DNA of 64,000 nucleotides from Mesorhizobium sp. (GTDB taxonomy: Bacteria; Pseudomonadota; Alphaproteobacteria; Rhizobiales; Rhizobiaceae): positions 98,429-162,428 of the forward strand of contig SUGL01000011.1 in the NCBI GenBank assembly GCA_004963905.1. Reading direction: 5' to 3'. The translations under genes were made by a program, and so were the position numbers. Below are positions 40,722 to 50,575 of the stretch, one piece after another. The notes under the pieces were generated by a model. It had not been told where the DNA came from. It saw only the letters and a list, made by a program, of their open reading frames with translations, and searched no databases. The stretch's first letter is position 1. Each line of letters opens with the position of its first letter.

Positions 40722-41000
40722 AGATTTTACCAATAAATTCAATGTCTTGTCAGAGATCGCGCGGTTGAGGCGGCGTCGGTGCCTAGTATCCCAGGCACTC
40801 GATTTCGCCGTCGCATTTTTTGCTTTCCGCCAGGGCATTGGGTCGCTGCCCCAACGGAATAAGGGGCTATATCTGTCGTTTATTCGGACCAATGCCGTTG
40901 GGAGGATGGACCTCAGCCGATTGTGGGCCTGCCGGCAACTCGGGCATTTTGCAGCGCGCCGGCTGATAACCCCAAGCCCCCCGCCCATCAGTCGGCGTAC

Positions 41001-41047
41001 AGCCCGGCTTGCGAACCTCAATCCAACCCAAAGCAAGCCGGGCTTTT
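41001..41047 (+). terminator. rho-independent-like terminator downstream of tRNA-Lys
   Basis: AGCCCGGCTTGC and GCAAGCCGGGCT form a 12-bp stem around a 20-nt loop, followed by TTTT (41044-41047). The 280 bp between the tRNA and this hairpin hold no convincing gene; short open stretches on both strands there have no family resemblance. Confidence 0.6.
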
Positions 41048-41081
41048 GATCTAGCATCCATGCCGAACCGAGGAGCGCCGC

Positions 41082-41168
41082 ATGATCACTTACATCCTCG
41101 TAGCATGGCTCCTCCTCCAGCCAGCCAGCATCGTCGCCGGCAAATCGATCGCCTTCGGCAGCCGGTGA
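41082..41168 (+). CDS. possible 28-residue hydrophobic peptide
   Basis: ATG 41082 follows GAGGAGCGCCGC. The peptide starts MITYILVAWLLLQPASIVAG and ends KSIAFGSR: one membrane segment plus a short basic tail. The ribosome-binding site and clean hydrophobic profile support translation; there is no family evidence. The following 150 bp up to the J-domain gene show nothing convincing. Confidence 0.4.
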   Translation: MITYILVAWLLLQPASIVAGKSIAFGSR

Positions 41169-41318
41169 TGGCCGACTGATGTACCCCAAGCTCCCGCCCA
41201 TGGCCGGAGATGAAGGTGTCGGGCCGGCAGGGGAAGCCGGCTTGCGTGGGCAGAATGGTTGCGCGATGCTGTCGTTGGGGTGTGGTGTTCGCTATGCCGA
41301 TTCTGTGGAAGCACCACT

Positions 41319-41858
41319 ATGTTCATCGACTATTACGAACTTCTGGAAATCAGCCCGAACGCGAATTCGGAAACGATTGAACGGATATTTCGTTATTTTG
41401 CCATGCGCTATCATCCCGACAATCGGGAAACCGGCGATGAATCACGCTTCAGCGAAATCGTCGAAGCCCACAATACGCTCAAGGATCCGGTCAAGCGCGC
41501 CCAATACGATGTCCAATATAAAGACCGTTTGAGCCTTCACCGTGAACTGACGGAGGAGGCCAGCGACACCAAGGGGATTGAGCGGGACGCTGTCATTCAG
41601 GCAAAACTGCTGTCGCTTCTCTATGTAAAACGCCGACAGGACGTCAACAATCCCGGCATTGGCGATGAAGAGCTGGAACGCCTGTCGGGCTGCCCGCGAG
41701 AACATCTGGAGTTTCATCTCTGGTATCTGAAGGCAAAGGGCTGGATAGCCAGGATCGAGAACGGCATGTTCGCGATCACCGTGGAAGGCATCGATCGCGC
41801 CAATTCCGAACATCGCCGCGAAACCGTCGCGACCAGACTGCTGGATCATCCACATTAA
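41319..41858 (+). CDS. J-domain protein with C-terminal winged-helix-like region
   Basis: 179 residues. N-terminal J domain at 1-67: YYELLEISPNANSETIERIF, RYFAMRYHPDNRETGDES with the HPD motif intact, and AHNTLKDPVKRAQYDVQYKD. The C-terminal half (about 90-165) has EELERLSGCPREHLEFHLWY and LKAKGWIARIENGMFAITVE, resembling a winged helix. HPD means it can stimulate a DnaK-type ATPase; the second domain may choose the client. Not in a dnaK neighbourhood. Confidence 0.8.
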   Translation: MFIDYYELLEISPNANSETIERIFRYFAMRYHPDNRETGDESRFSEIVEAHNTLKDPVKRAQYDVQYKDRLSLHRELTEEASDTKGIERDAVIQAKLLSLLYVKRRQDVNNPGIGDEELERLSGCPREHLEFHLWYLKAKGWIARIENGMFAITVEGIDRANSEHRRETVATRLLDHPH

Positions 41859-41935
41859 AAGGGCACAGCCGGGGCTCCTCGATCTGCGCAAGTCGGGTTG
41901 CGGACAGGCTTAGGGCGTCCAAGGGGAGGGCGAAA

Positions 41936-42124
41936 TTGGCCGAGAAAAAGGTGATCGCAGTCAAGGACTGGACCTGCGCCATGAGCGACGAGCTTGGTCG
42001 TGTGGCCTTGACGGTCAACCCGACCGACGGCGAGCCTATCCTGGTTTTGCTGACGATCTTTCAGGCAGCGAAAATGGGGCGCGAGCTGCAGTCTCCGAAA
42101 CGCACACAGCTACCGATCTCGTAG
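41936..42124 (+). CDS. small hypothetical protein
   Basis: 62 residues from TTG 41936 behind AAGGGGAGGGCG. Sequence MAEKKVIAVKDWTCAMSDEL, then GRVALTVNPTDGEPILVLLT and FQAAKMGRELQSPKRTQL. It looks like a small beta-rich cytoplasmic protein. No family recognised. Confidence 0.55.
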   Translation: MAEKKVIAVKDWTCAMSDELGRVALTVNPTDGEPILVLLTIFQAAKMGRELQSPKRTQLPIS

Positions 42125-42181
42125 CGATGCTGAAGCAGTGAAGCGTAGAGTCTCAGCATCGGAGCCTGTCGGAGACTGGGC

Positions 42182-42340
42182 TTGGACAAATGGCGTTACG
42201 ACACTCGTTCTGAACAGTGGCGCAAGCGCGCAGCGCGAGGCCACCGGTGGCGCTTTTCCGGCAATGCGGTGATATGGGCGCTGACCCTAGCAGCAATTTT
42301 GGTCTTTTCCGTTCTGATAGCGATGAAGGCTTGGAGGTAA
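42182..42340 (+). CDS. possible 52-residue single-pass membrane protein
   Basis: TTG 42182 to TAA 42340. A charged N-terminus (DKWRYDTRSEQWRKRAARGH) precedes one membrane segment with AVIWALTLAAILVFSVLIAM and a short KAWR end. GGAG lies 11 bp upstream. The architecture is plausible for a small inner-membrane protein. No family recognised; too short for default gene calling. Confidence 0.42.
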   Translation: MDKWRYDTRSEQWRKRAARGHRWRFSGNAVIWALTLAAILVFSVLIAMKAWR

Positions 42341-42421
42341 TCGGCAAGCGCAGAAGGAACCCCAACCTTGTCGCCAAACCGGGTGATGGCTAAAGTCGGC
42401 TTTCCCGAGGGAGGCTCCAAG

Positions 42422-43564
42422 ATGGCACTTGACCTTTCGGTAGATGCTTCAGCCGCCAAAGTGGCGACGCCTGGCAAATATCTCTTCGGCCCCGTCGCCG
42501 ACTTCCTCATGCTCGGAGGCAGCGCGTTTCTGATCCTGCCAATCCTGTTCCTGGTGCCGCTCGAATACGAAGGCCTGGTCGCCGCAACGATGGTCGTCGT
42601 GGCCTATCTTGTGAACTATCCCCACTTCGCTCACTCGTACCAGATTTTCTACCGCAATTTCGGGCGCAAGGTGAGCGGGAACGGCTACGACAGGAGCCTG
42701 CAGCTTCGCTATATTTTCGCGGGCATCGTCGTCCCCGTGATCATGGGCGCATTCTTTGCCTATGGTGCGGCGACGGAGAATACCCGGCTGCTCGGATATG
42801 CAGCCAATGCGATGTTCTTCTTCGTGGGCTGGCATTACGTCAAGCAGGGCTACGGCATGCTGATGGTGGACGCCGTGCTCAAGCGCAAGTTCTTCGACGA
42901 CCGCGACAAAAAGGTGCTGCTGGTCAACAGCTATGCCGTGTGGATCCTGGCGTGGCTGCAGACGAACACTGCAGTCACCCAAGGGAACTACTACGGCCTG
43001 CAATATTACACATTCGCCGCTCCTTCATGGATCGCCAACGTCGCCCTTCTGGCGGCCGTCGCATCCACGGCGGCCACGGTTCTGATGCTGGTCAACCGCT
43101 GGCGAAAAAACGGCCGCGCGCTGCCGTATAACGGCATCGTGGCCTATGTCGCGTCACTCTATCTGTGGATCCTGATTGCCAGAATTAACCCGCTCTGGCT
43201 GCTGGTGGTGCCGGCGCTCCATTCGCTGCAATATCTGGCCGTGGTCTGGCGTTACCAGACCAATGTCGAGCGCGACGGCCCCGATGCCGCAAGAGACCCG
43301 AGGCCGAAGATACTGTCCTTTCTCGGTCCCCTCTACAGGCTGCGAGTGCTGGGATTTATCGCAGGCGGCGGTGCGCTTGGGTATCTCGGTTTCTGGCTGA
43401 TCCCATTCGCGTTGACCGCCTTGATCCCCTACGACAGGCAGGTCCTCGGCTCCTCGCTGTTCTTCTTCATCGTGCTGATCTTCATCAACGTGCACCACTA
43501 TTTCCTGGACAATGTGATGTGGCGCCGCGGCAATCCGGAAGTGTCCAAATATCTGTTCCGCTAA
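42422..43564 (+). CDS. polytopic membrane protein with paired-histidine motifs
   Basis: 380 residues from ATG 42422 behind GAGGGAGGCTCC. About nine to ten membrane segments. Histidines recur at segment ends: VNYPHFAHSYQIFYRNFG, FFVGWHYVKQGYGMLMVDA, VVPALHSLQYLAVVWRYQT and FINVHHYFLDNVMWR. This spacing recalls membrane metal- or haem-binding oxidoreductases, but I do not recognise the family and no such function is shown. It stands alone; a 103-bp palindromic repeat begins one base after its stop. Confidence 0.85.
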   Translation: MALDLSVDASAAKVATPGKYLFGPVADFLMLGGSAFLILPILFLVPLEYEGLVAATMVVVAYLVNYPHFAHSYQIFYRNFGRKVSGNGYDRSLQLRYIFAGIVVPVIMGAFFAYGAATENTRLLGYAANAMFFFVGWHYVKQGYGMLMVDAVLKRKFFDDRDKKVLLVNSYAVWILAWLQTNTAVTQGNYYGLQYYTFAAPSWIANVALLAAVASTAATVLMLVNRWRKNGRALPYNGIVAYVASLYLWILIARINPLWLLVVPALHSLQYLAVVWRYQTNVERDGPDAARDPRPKILSFLGPLYRLRVLGFIAGGGALGYLGFWLIPFALTALIPYDRQVLGSSLFFFIVLIFINVHHYFLDNVMWRRGNPEVSKYLFR

Positions 43565-43565
43565 T

Positions 43566-43668
43566 GCATGTCGCGCAAAAGTGTGCAGCGGTTTTGCGGA
43601 ACCGACATGCATAAAAAACAAGGATTTAAAGCGCGTTGCCTGAATCCGCCTCAGCGCAACACGCTTTA
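43566..43668 (+). repeat. palindromic repeat, full-length diverged copy
   Basis: GCATGTCG...CGACATGC (first hairpin), then TTTAAAGCGCGTTG ... CAACACGCTTTA (second hairpin). It has the same two-hairpin plan and length (103 bp) as the 21051 and 22477 copies but a diverged sequence. It begins one base after the upstream stop codon and ends 9 bp from the dprA stop. Confidence 0.85.
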
Positions 43669-43676
43669 AGAGCGAT

Positions 43677-44813
43677 TCAGGAACGTCCGAGAACCAGCGA
43701 TACGTTCCCGCCGGCATGGCGTTCGAGCCGGCCGGCAAGGTCGAGCTCCAGCAGCACCATGGCGATCTGCGCGGCGCTTAAGCCGGTGTGGCGGATGATC
43801 TCGTCCACCCCTACCGGGGTCGGCCCAAGCGCTTCCAGCACGTCGGCGCGGTCATTCTCGCCGGGCGGCGGCATTGCCGACAGGTCGGGCGCCTCGGCGA
43901 GCGGGGCCGGGCGGGATACGCGAACTCCGGCAAGCGGCGCCAGCGCTCCCAGGATATCGGCTGCCTCGGTGACGAGCGAGGCGCCGTCCTTGAGCAGGGC
44001 ATTGCTGCCGGCGGCGCGCGGGTCGAGCGGCGAGCCCGGCACGGCGAAAACCAGCCGGCCCATCTCGTTGGCGAGGCGGGCGCTGATCAGCGAGCCGGAA
44101 CGCTGTGCGGCTTCGACCACGACCAGCCCGAGCGCCATCCCGGCGACGAGGCGGTTGCGACGCGGGAAATCCTGCGCGCGCGGCTGCCAGCCGAACGGCA
44201 TTTCCGAAACGATGGCGCCGCCGCGCTCGGCTATCTCCTCGCACAGTCCGGCGTTTTCGGGCGGGTAGGGGGCATCGAGCCCGCCGGCGAGCACGCCAAC
44301 GGTGCCGGTCGAGAGACTGCCCTGATGCGCCGCCGTGTCGATGCCGCGCGCGAGGCCCGATACGATGGCGTAACCGTCGCGGCCGAGATCCTGCGCCAGC
44401 ATGCGCGCCATCTTGATGCCGGCGAGCGAGGCGTTGCGGGCGCCGACGATCGCCACCGCCGGCAGGCGGAACACCGCGCCTTCGCCCTTCATCGCCAGCA
44501 GCGGCGGCGGGTTGTCCATGGTCTTCAGCATGGACGGGTAGTCGGCCTCGCCGATGCCGACGAAGCGAGCGCCGGCGCGCCGGGCCACTTCCAATTCTGC
44601 TTCGGCTTCGGCGGTGGAGGGAATGCGGACGATGCGGTTGGCGCCGCCCGAAATCATCAGCTCTGGCAGCATTTCGAGCGCGGCCTCGGCCGAGCCGAAG
44701 CGGTTGATCAACTCGCGGAAGGAGGCAGGGCCGACATTCGGCGTGCGGATCAGACGAAGCCAGCTCAGCCGCTGCCGGTCGCTGAGGCGCGGGCCGGCGG
44801 CGGGCGCGCTCAT
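43677..44813 (-). CDS. dprA: DNA processing protein DprA
   Basis: 378 residues. N-terminal SAM-like region ([20 protein letters not shown]), Rossmann-like core with [58 protein letters not shown] and [12 protein letters not shown], and a C-terminal winged helix of about 60 residues ([20 protein letters not shown]). DprA loads RecA onto incoming single-stranded DNA in transformation and recombination. Its ATG overlaps the plsY stop by 4 bp. Confidence 0.95.
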   Translation of the reverse strand: MSAPAAGPRLSDRQRLSWLRLIRTPNVGPASFRELINRFGSAEAALEMLPELMISGGANRIVRIPSTAEAEAELEVARRAGARFVGIGEADYPSMLKTMDNPPPLLAMKGEGAVFRLPAVAIVGARNASLAGIKMARMLAQDLGRDGYAIVSGLARGIDTAAHQGSLSTGTVGVLAGGLDAPYPPENAGLCEEIAERGGAIVSEMPFGWQPRAQDFPRRNRLVAGMALGLVVVEAAQRSGSLISARLANEMGRLVFAVPGSPLDPRAAGSNALLKDGASLVTEAADILGALAPLAGVRVSRPAPLAEAPDLSAMPPPGENDRADVLEALGPTPVGVDEIIRHTGLSAAQIAMVLLELDLAGRLERHAGGNVSLVLGRS

Positions 44814-45391
44814 CCTTTCACCCCGATCTTGCCCTCGGTGCCGGCGAGAAGCCGCGAGATGTTGGCGCGATGCTTGATGAAGACGATCAGGCTCATCACC
44901 GCGAACAGGCCGGCAATCTGGGGCGTGCTGATGAAATAAAGCGCGACCGGCACGACCACGGCCGCCGCCAGCGCGGCCAGGGAGGAATAGCGGAATAGAA
45001 AGGCCATGGCGAGCCAGACGGCGGCGAAGACGAGCATGCCTTGCCAGGCAAGACCGAGCAGCACGCCGAGATAGGTGGCGACGCCCTTGCCGCCCTTGAA
45101 GCCGAGCCAGACCGGAAAGAGATGGCCGAGGAATGCGCCGAAACCGGCGGCGAGCGCCAGCTCCGGCGCGAAGCGGCCGGCAATCAGCACCGCCGCGGTG
45201 CCCTTCAGCGCGTCAAGCAGCAGCGTGGCGGCGGCGAGGCCCTTATTGCCGGTGCGCAGCACATTGGTCGCGCCGATATTGCCGGAACCGATCTGGCGCA
45301 CGTCGCCGAGACCGGCCGCGCGCGTGATCAACAGCCCAAACGGGATCGAGCCGAGCAGGTAACCGAATATCAGTGCGAGCCCGTAACCCAT
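44810..45391 (-). CDS. plsY: acyl-phosphate glycerol-3-phosphate acyltransferase
   Basis: 193 residues, five membrane segments. The conserved loops [29 protein letters not shown] and [20 protein letters not shown] are those of PlsY, which acylates sn-1 of glycerol-3-phosphate in phospholipid synthesis. Placed between pyrC' and dprA in the rhizobial pyrBC-plsY-dprA operon order. Confidence 0.95.
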   Translation of the reverse strand: MGYGLALIFGYLLGSIPFGLLITRAAGLGDVRQIGSGNIGATNVLRTGNKGLAAATLLLDALKGTAAVLIAGRFAPELALAAGFGAFLGHLFPVWLGFKGGKGVATYLGVLLGLAWQGMLVFAAVWLAMAFLFRYSSLAALAAAVVVPVALYFISTPQIAGLFAVMSLIVFIKHRANISRLLAGTEGKIGVKG

Positions 45392-45449
45392 TGTTCTCCC
45401 GCTTATTTCTGTCAGCCGAACCGTCCTTCCGGCTCTGTCGACCGAACGC

Positions 45450-46736
45450 TCAGGCCGAAAACACTGTGCGGCCCGCCACCATGGTTTGCAAGACCTTGCC
45501 CTGCAGGCGCGCGCCCTCGAAGCAGGTGTTCTTGGAGCGCGAGCGCAAGCCGCTCTCGCTGACGATCCAGGGCTCGTCGAGATCGATCACGGCGAGGTCG
45601 GCCAGGGCGCCGGGTTTGAGCGTGCCGCCGGGCAGGCCGAATAGCTTTGCCGGCGCGGTCGAAAGCGTCTCGACCAGCCTTAGCAGCGGCACGTCGCCAT
45701 TGTGGTAGAGCCGAAGTGCGGCGCCAAGCAGCGTCTCCAGCCCGATCGCGCCGGCGGCGGCATCGGCAAAGGGCAGGCGCTTGGTGTCGACATCCTGCGG
45801 ATCGTGCGAGGAGACGATGATGTCGATGGTGCCGTCCTTGATCGCCTCGATCATCGCCAGGCGATCGTCCTCGGCGCGCAATGGCGGGGTCAGTCGGAAG
45901 AAGGTGCGGTATTCGCCGACGTCGTTCTCGTTGAGCGACAGATTGTGGATGGCGACGCCGGCCGTGACATTGGCGCCGTCCGTCTTCGCCCGGCTCACGG
46001 CTCCAACCGCCATCGCGGTCGAGATCTTGGCGGCGTGATAGGCGCCGCCCGTCAGCCGCGCCAAGGCCAGGTCGCGCTCCAGCGGGATGAGCTCGGCCTC
46101 GCGCGGAATGCCGGAAAGCCCGAGCCAGCTCGCATAGAGGCCTTCGTTCATCACGCCTGACGAGGCGAGGTCGGCATCCTGCGTCTCATGCGCGATCACG
46201 CCGCCGAAATCGCGTGCATAGGTCAGCGCCCGGCGCATCACCAGCGCGTTGGCGATCGTATGGTGGCCATCGGTGAAGGCGACAGCGCCGGCCTCGCGCA
46301 GCAAGCCGAACTCGGTCATCTCGCGGCCTTCGAGGCCCTTGGTAATGGCCGCCGCCGGGAAGATGTTGACGCTGGCCGTATCCCTTGCCGTGCGCAGCAC
46401 GAACTCGACCAGCGCTACATTGTCGATCACCGGATTGGTGTCGGGCATCATGACGATGGAGGTGACGCCACCGGCGGCCGCCGCCACACTTGCCGAGGCA
46501 ATGGTCTCGCGGTGCTCGCCGCCTGGTTCGCCGATGAAGACGCGGGCATCGACGAGGCCAGGAATGATCGTCTTGCCGGCGCAGTCGATGACAACGGCGC
46601 CTTCGGGCGCGCCCTGGTTCAGCGCCGCCTTGCCGGCGGCCGCGATCTTGCGGCCGTCGACGACGACGGTGCCGATCTCATCGACGCCGCGCGATGGATC
46701 GACGATATGCGCCTTGCTGAAGACCGTCACGCTCAT
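45450..46736 (-). CDS. pyrC: dihydroorotase-like protein, probably noncatalytic (PyrC')
   Basis: 428 residues, amidohydrolase fold from [20 protein letters not shown] to [20 protein letters not shown]. The catalytic residues are missing: the zinc HxH after PGLVD reads Arg65-Val-Phe67, and the TDHAP Asp is Ser310 in [10 protein letters not shown]. In Pseudomonas an inactive PyrC' of this kind is needed to assemble aspartate carbamoyltransferase. Its start overlaps pyrB by 4 bp, which fits a structural role. A working PyrC would then be encoded elsewhere. Confidence 0.92.
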   Translation of the reverse strand: MSVTVFSKAHIVDPSRGVDEIGTVVVDGRKIAAAGKAALNQGAPEGAVVIDCAGKTIIPGLVDARVFIGEPGGEHRETIASASVAAAAGGVTSIVMMPDTNPVIDNVALVEFVLRTARDTASVNIFPAAAITKGLEGREMTEFGLLREAGAVAFTDGHHTIANALVMRRALTYARDFGGVIAHETQDADLASSGVMNEGLYASWLGLSGIPREAELIPLERDLALARLTGGAYHAAKISTAMAVGAVSRAKTDGANVTAGVAIHNLSLNENDVGEYRTFFRLTPPLRAEDDRLAMIEAIKDGTIDIIVSSHDPQDVDTKRLPFADAAAGAIGLETLLGAALRLYHNGDVPLLRLVETLSTAPAKLFGLPGGTLKPGALADLAVIDLDEPWIVSESGLRSRSKNTCFEGARLQGKVLQTMVAGRTVFSA

Positions 46737-47713
46737 GCGCCGCGCCCTTCATGGTTACGGCTCTCATAGTTGCGGCGGGGATCGAGCAGCGCTTCCATCA
46801 CCGCCATGCGCACGGCGACTCCCATCTCGACCTGTTCCTGGATGACGCTCTGCGGTCCGTCGGCGATCTCCGAGGCGATCTCGACGCCTCGGTTCATCGG
46901 TCCCGGATGCATGACCAGCGCATCCTCCTTGGCCGCCTTCAGCTTCTCGGCGTCGAGGCCGAAATAGCGGAAATATTCGCGGGTCGAGGGCACGAAGGCG
47001 CCTTCCATGCGCTCGCGCTGCAGGCGCAGCATCATCACCACGTCGGCGTCCTTGAGGCCCTCGGCCATCGAGCGCGACACGATCACGCCCATCCTGTCGA
47101 TACCCGCCGGCAGCAGCGTCGAGGGCGCTACGACGCGCACCTGCGCGCCGAGCGCGTTCAAGAGCATGATGTTGGAGCGGGCGACGCGCGAATGCAGGAT
47201 ATCGCCGCAGATCGCCACGATCAGCTTCGACAGCGGACCCTTGGCGCGGCGGATGGTCAGCGCGTCGAGCAGCGCCTGCGTCGGATGCTCATGCGCGCCG
47301 TCCCCGGCATTGACCACCGAGCAGCCGACCTTTTGTGCCAGAAGCGCTGCAGCACCCGCCGACTGGTGGCGGATGATCAGGATGTCCGGCCGCATGGCGT
47401 TGAGCGTCATCGCCGTATCGATCAGCGTCTCGCCCTTCTTCACCGAAGAGCTCGCCACCGACATGTTCATGACGTCGGCGCCGAGCCTTTTTCCGGCGAG
47501 CTCGAAGGACGACTGCGTGCGGGTCGAGGCCTCGTAGAAGAGGTTGATCTGGGTGCGGCCGCGCAGGGTCGAGGTCTTCTTTTCCGGTTGTCGCGAGATC
47601 GCCACGGCCTGGTCGGCGCGATCGAGCAGCAGCTCGATATCGGCGGGAGAAAGATCGCGGATGCCCAGAAGATGGCGGTGAGGAAAAAGCGGCAGGGACG
47701 AAGCGTCGGTCAT
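46733..47713 (-). CDS. pyrB: aspartate carbamoyltransferase catalytic subunit
   Basis: 326 residues. It condenses carbamoyl phosphate with aspartate in pyrimidine synthesis. Phosphate-binding [20 protein letters not shown], the [19 protein letters not shown] loop, the carbamoyl site [13 protein letters not shown], and [20 protein letters not shown] are intact. It is coupled to the inactive dihydroorotase-like pyrC', as in PyrB-PyrC' dodecamers. First gene of the minus-strand operon; divergent from aidB with 174 bp between. Confidence 0.97.
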   Translation of the reverse strand: MTDASSLPLFPHRHLLGIRDLSPADIELLLDRADQAVAISRQPEKKTSTLRGRTQINLFYEASTRTQSSFELAGKRLGADVMNMSVASSSVKKGETLIDTAMTLNAMRPDILIIRHQSAGAAALLAQKVGCSVVNAGDGAHEHPTQALLDALTIRRAKGPLSKLIVAICGDILHSRVARSNIMLLNALGAQVRVVAPSTLLPAGIDRMGVIVSRSMAEGLKDADVVMMLRLQRERMEGAFVPSTREYFRYFGLDAEKLKAAKEDALVMHPGPMNRGVEIASEIADGPQSVIQEQVEMGVAVRMAVMEALLDPRRNYESRNHEGRGA

Positions 47714-47887
47714 CTCAAGGCGCTGCTATAGGGTGCGGCCCGGCCAGCCGCAAGCGCCAGCTTTGGATTGCGGGCGTTCTCCCCGGTATTTTCGTCGCGC
47801 GCCTTGCATTGCTTGGGCTATAAGGCCCACTGGCTTCGGATTCGCGACCGCGGCCTTGAGATGGTAAGGCCAACTGAAGGATTGGGC

Positions 47888-49516
47888 GTGACCGACGAGG
47901 TGATCAACCAGCCGCCGCCATTGACGGGCGGCAATGCATGGCGGGGCGATCCGTTGCTCATCCAGCTTGCCGAGCGTTTTTCCGATCCGGTGCGCAAGGA
48001 CCTCGACGCTCTCGGTCGGTTCGTCATGACGCAGGAGGCGCAGGAGCTTGCACGCCTCGCCAACACCGACACGCCGAAGCTCAAGACGCATGACCGCCAG
48101 GGCCGGCGCATCGATCTGGTCGAATTCCATCCGGCCTATCACGCTTTGATGCGTCGTTCCATCGCCGGCGGCCTGCATTCCTCGGTCTGGGAAAACGGTG
48201 ATGCCGAGATAGGGCGCCGGCACCAGGTGAGAGCGGCGCGCTTCTACCTGACCGCGGAGCTCGAGACCGGGCATCTTTGCCCCATCACCATGACCAGCGC
48301 TTCGCTGGCCGCGCTGATGGCAAGCCCAAAACTGTTCCGCGAATGGGCGCCGCGCGTGACGACGCGCAAATACGACCAGAGCCAGAAGCCGCCGGTGCAA
48401 AAGACCGGGCTGACGCTCGGCATGGGCATGACCGAGAAGCAGGGCGGCACCGACGTGCGGGCCAACACCACAAAAGCCGAGCGCGCGGGAAACGGCTTCT
48501 ACCGGCTCACCGGCCATAAATGGTTCATGTCGGCGCCGATGTCCGACGCCTTCCTGGCGCTTGCCCAGGCACCGGAAGGCCTGTCTTGCTTCCTCGTTCC
48601 ACGCATTCTGGGCGACGGTTCCGGCAACGGTTTTCGCTTCCAGCGTCTGAAGGACAAGCTCGGCAACCGCTCCAACGCCTCGTCGGAAGTGGAATTCGTC
48701 AACGCCATCGGCGAGATGGTTGGAGAACCGGGCGCCGGCATAAAGACGATCATGGATATGGTCACGCTGACCCGGCTCGACTGTGCGGTCGCGTCTTCTG
48801 CGCTCATGCGGGCAGGGCTGGCGGAAGCCGTTCACCACACCCGTCATCGCCAGGTGTTCGGCACCAATCTGATCGACCAGCCGCTGATGCAGCGGGTGCT
48901 GGCCGACATGGCGCTCGACGTCGCCGCCGCGACGGCGCTGTCGTTTCGACTGGCGCGCTCCTTCGACGAGGCCGCGAGCGATCGCGGCGAGGCGGCTTTT
49001 GCCCGCGCCATGACGCCGGTCGTCAAATACTGGGTCTGCAAGATCGCGCCGGCGCTGCTTTACGAGGCGATGGAGTGCCTGGGCGGCAACGGCTATGTCG
49101 AGGAAGCGCCGCTCGCCCGCTATTATCGCGAGGCCCCGGTCAACGCGATCTGGGAAGGGTCCGGCAATGTCATGGCGCTCGACGTGCTGCGCGTGCTCGG
49201 GCGCGCGCCCGGCCTGTTCGAGGAGGTGCTGGCCGGCATCGACCGCGATCTCGGCACAGGCGGCCGCGGCACCATAGGCGTGCTCAAGGCGGCAATGCAG
49301 GTGGCTTCGACCGACCAGGGCTCGGCGCGCCTGCTCACCGAGCAGCTCGCGCTGTCGGCGGCGGCGGCGGAACTGCGCCGGCTGGGAGCAGGGCGGATTG
49401 CCGACGCCTTCGTCGAAACAAGGCTCGGCGGGCAGTGGCGCACCACATACGGCATGCTCGATTCGCGCCATGACGCGCGCATGATCATCGACACGCTCTA
49501 TCCGCCGCTGACCTGA
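47888..49516 (+). CDS. aidB: AidB-like acyl-CoA dehydrogenase
   Basis: 542 residues from GTG 47888 behind GAAGGA, close to the length of E. coli AidB; ATG 47861 in frame is an alternative. Characteristic AidB stretches: MGMTEKQGGTDVRANTT, HKWFMSAPMSDAFLALAQ, RLKDKLGNRSNASSEVEFV and ECLGGNGYVEE. AidB is an FAD protein that binds DNA and is induced by alkylating damage in E. coli. No ada gene or Ada-type operator is visible here. Confidence 0.9.
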   Translation: MTDEVINQPPPLTGGNAWRGDPLLIQLAERFSDPVRKDLDALGRFVMTQEAQELARLANTDTPKLKTHDRQGRRIDLVEFHPAYHALMRRSIAGGLHSSVWENGDAEIGRRHQVRAARFYLTAELETGHLCPITMTSASLAALMASPKLFREWAPRVTTRKYDQSQKPPVQKTGLTLGMGMTEKQGGTDVRANTTKAERAGNGFYRLTGHKWFMSAPMSDAFLALAQAPEGLSCFLVPRILGDGSGNGFRFQRLKDKLGNRSNASSEVEFVNAIGEMVGEPGAGIKTIMDMVTLTRLDCAVASSALMRAGLAEAVHHTRHRQVFGTNLIDQPLMQRVLADMALDVAAATALSFRLARSFDEAASDRGEAAFARAMTPVVKYWVCKIAPALLYEAMECLGGNGYVEEAPLARYYREAPVNAIWEGSGNVMALDVLRVLGRAPGLFEEVLAGIDRDLGTGGRGTIGVLKAAMQVASTDQGSARLLTEQLALSAAAAELRRLGAGRIADAFVETRLGGQWRTTYGMLDSRHDARMIIDTLYPPLT

Positions 49517-49670
49517 ACAAGCCCGAAACGCGGTTCCATCCCGGCTGTGGACAGCCGTTAACCTTAACAAATGGTTTCCATTGCCGGGAGCCTTTGCAAA
49601 GCCCACTCTGTCCACCGGAGTAGGGAAGTGTTAACCATGAACATCCCGTGCTCCGCCAGGCAGGAAGCGC

Positions 49671-50234
49671 ATGCGGCACGTCTTGACATCATTTCTGGCC
49701 TTGCACTGGGCGGTCGTTTTCGCCCTGCTGGCCTACATCTGCATGGATGGGAACCGCGGCATCGCGTCGGCGCTCGGTGTGCTTGGCGTGTCGGTGCAAA
49801 GCAGCCGTTTCCCGGGTCTTGAACACGCTCTCGTCGTGGCGCCGCTCGCGATCGCGCTGCTGATCGTCGCGCTGCTGTTCTGCTGGGCTTTCGTCGAGAC
49901 GCTGCTCAACATTGCGGCGAGGCCGGATACCGGCGATGCGGTGGTGCGGATCGCCTTCATCGGCGCCTCTTTCCTGCTTTCGATCATCCTCGTCGGCGGC
50001 GCCGCGCAAGGGATCAACGGGCTGTTCATGGTGGTCGCCATCCAGATGACGGCGCTGCTTGCCTCCTATGTCGCGGTGCTCGCGGAGCGACGCTCGACGC
50101 TTGCAGCCGCCATGGCCTCGCATGACAGCGACGCCCGCCTGGCTGCCCATCGCATGGCAGCTGGCGCCGCGCACAGCTCCCTGCTTTCCCGCATCTCCGC
50201 ACGACCGGAAACCAGACCCGGAGGCCGCCGCTGA
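49671..50234 (+). CDS. hypothetical inner-membrane protein
   Basis: 187 residues with four membrane segments (about 8-25, 53-77, 91-109 and 115-135) and a basic, Ala/Ser-rich cytoplasmic tail (ERRSTLAAAMASHDSDARLA). No family recognised. Its stop TGA shares bases with the next ATG (TGATG-type coupling at 50234), so the two membrane proteins are probably made together. Confidence 0.75.
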   Translation: MRHVLTSFLALHWAVVFALLAYICMDGNRGIASALGVLGVSVQSSRFPGLEHALVVAPLAIALLIVALLFCWAFVETLLNIAARPDTGDAVVRIAFIGASFLLSIILVGGAAQGINGLFMVVAIQMTALLASYVAVLAERRSTLAAAMASHDSDARLAAHRMAAGAAHSSLLSRISARPETRPGGRR

Positions 50235-50575
50235 TGCGCGCGCTGTTGGCATTCTGGGCGGCTCCGCTGGTCCTGTTCTGGGGCTGGTTCTTCCTGTCGC
50301 TCAACGACATCAATTTCGGCTACGTGATGCTCAGCCGCCAATTGCATGACCTAGTCTTCCAGCTCTACGGCCAGATGCTGGGCATCGATCCGGCGATCAT
50401 CCCTGGCATGGTCGCGCGGGCCTGCGTGTTCGACAGTTTCCTGCTGGCCGGACTGGTGGCTTTCCGGCGCCGGCGCCAGATCTCCGAATGGATCAGGCAG
50501 CGCCGCGAAGGCCCGGTCAGTCCTGAGAGGCTCGGCGGAGCGACTGAAGCCGGTCCAACGCTCCCTGCAGAATAA
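50234..50575 (+). CDS. DUF6105-like membrane protein
   Basis: 113 residues. The N-terminal membrane segment [20 protein letters not shown] and then [20 protein letters not shown] and [20 protein letters not shown], with an Arg-rich tail ([16 protein letters not shown]), resemble DUF6105, a small Rhizobiales family of unknown function. The 3' end overlaps the convergent ruvX gene by 59 bp. Confidence 0.72.
   Translation: MRALLAFWAAPLVLFWGWFFLSLNDINFGYVMLSRQLHDLVFQLYGQMLGIDPAIIPGMVARACVFDSFLLAGLVAFRRRRQISEWIRQRREGPVSPERLGGATEAGPTLPAE

Noticed and set aside
40646-41168. Integration site of a prophage or integrative element at tRNA-Lys
   Set aside because: No integrase gene and no second copy of the tRNA 3' end were seen in the window; the following genes do not look phage-derived.
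40716-41201. 161-codon open frame on the minus strand downstream of the tRNA
   Set aside because: Composition is Arg/Ser-rich, it crosses a terminator hairpin, has no ribosome-binding site and shows no family resemblance.
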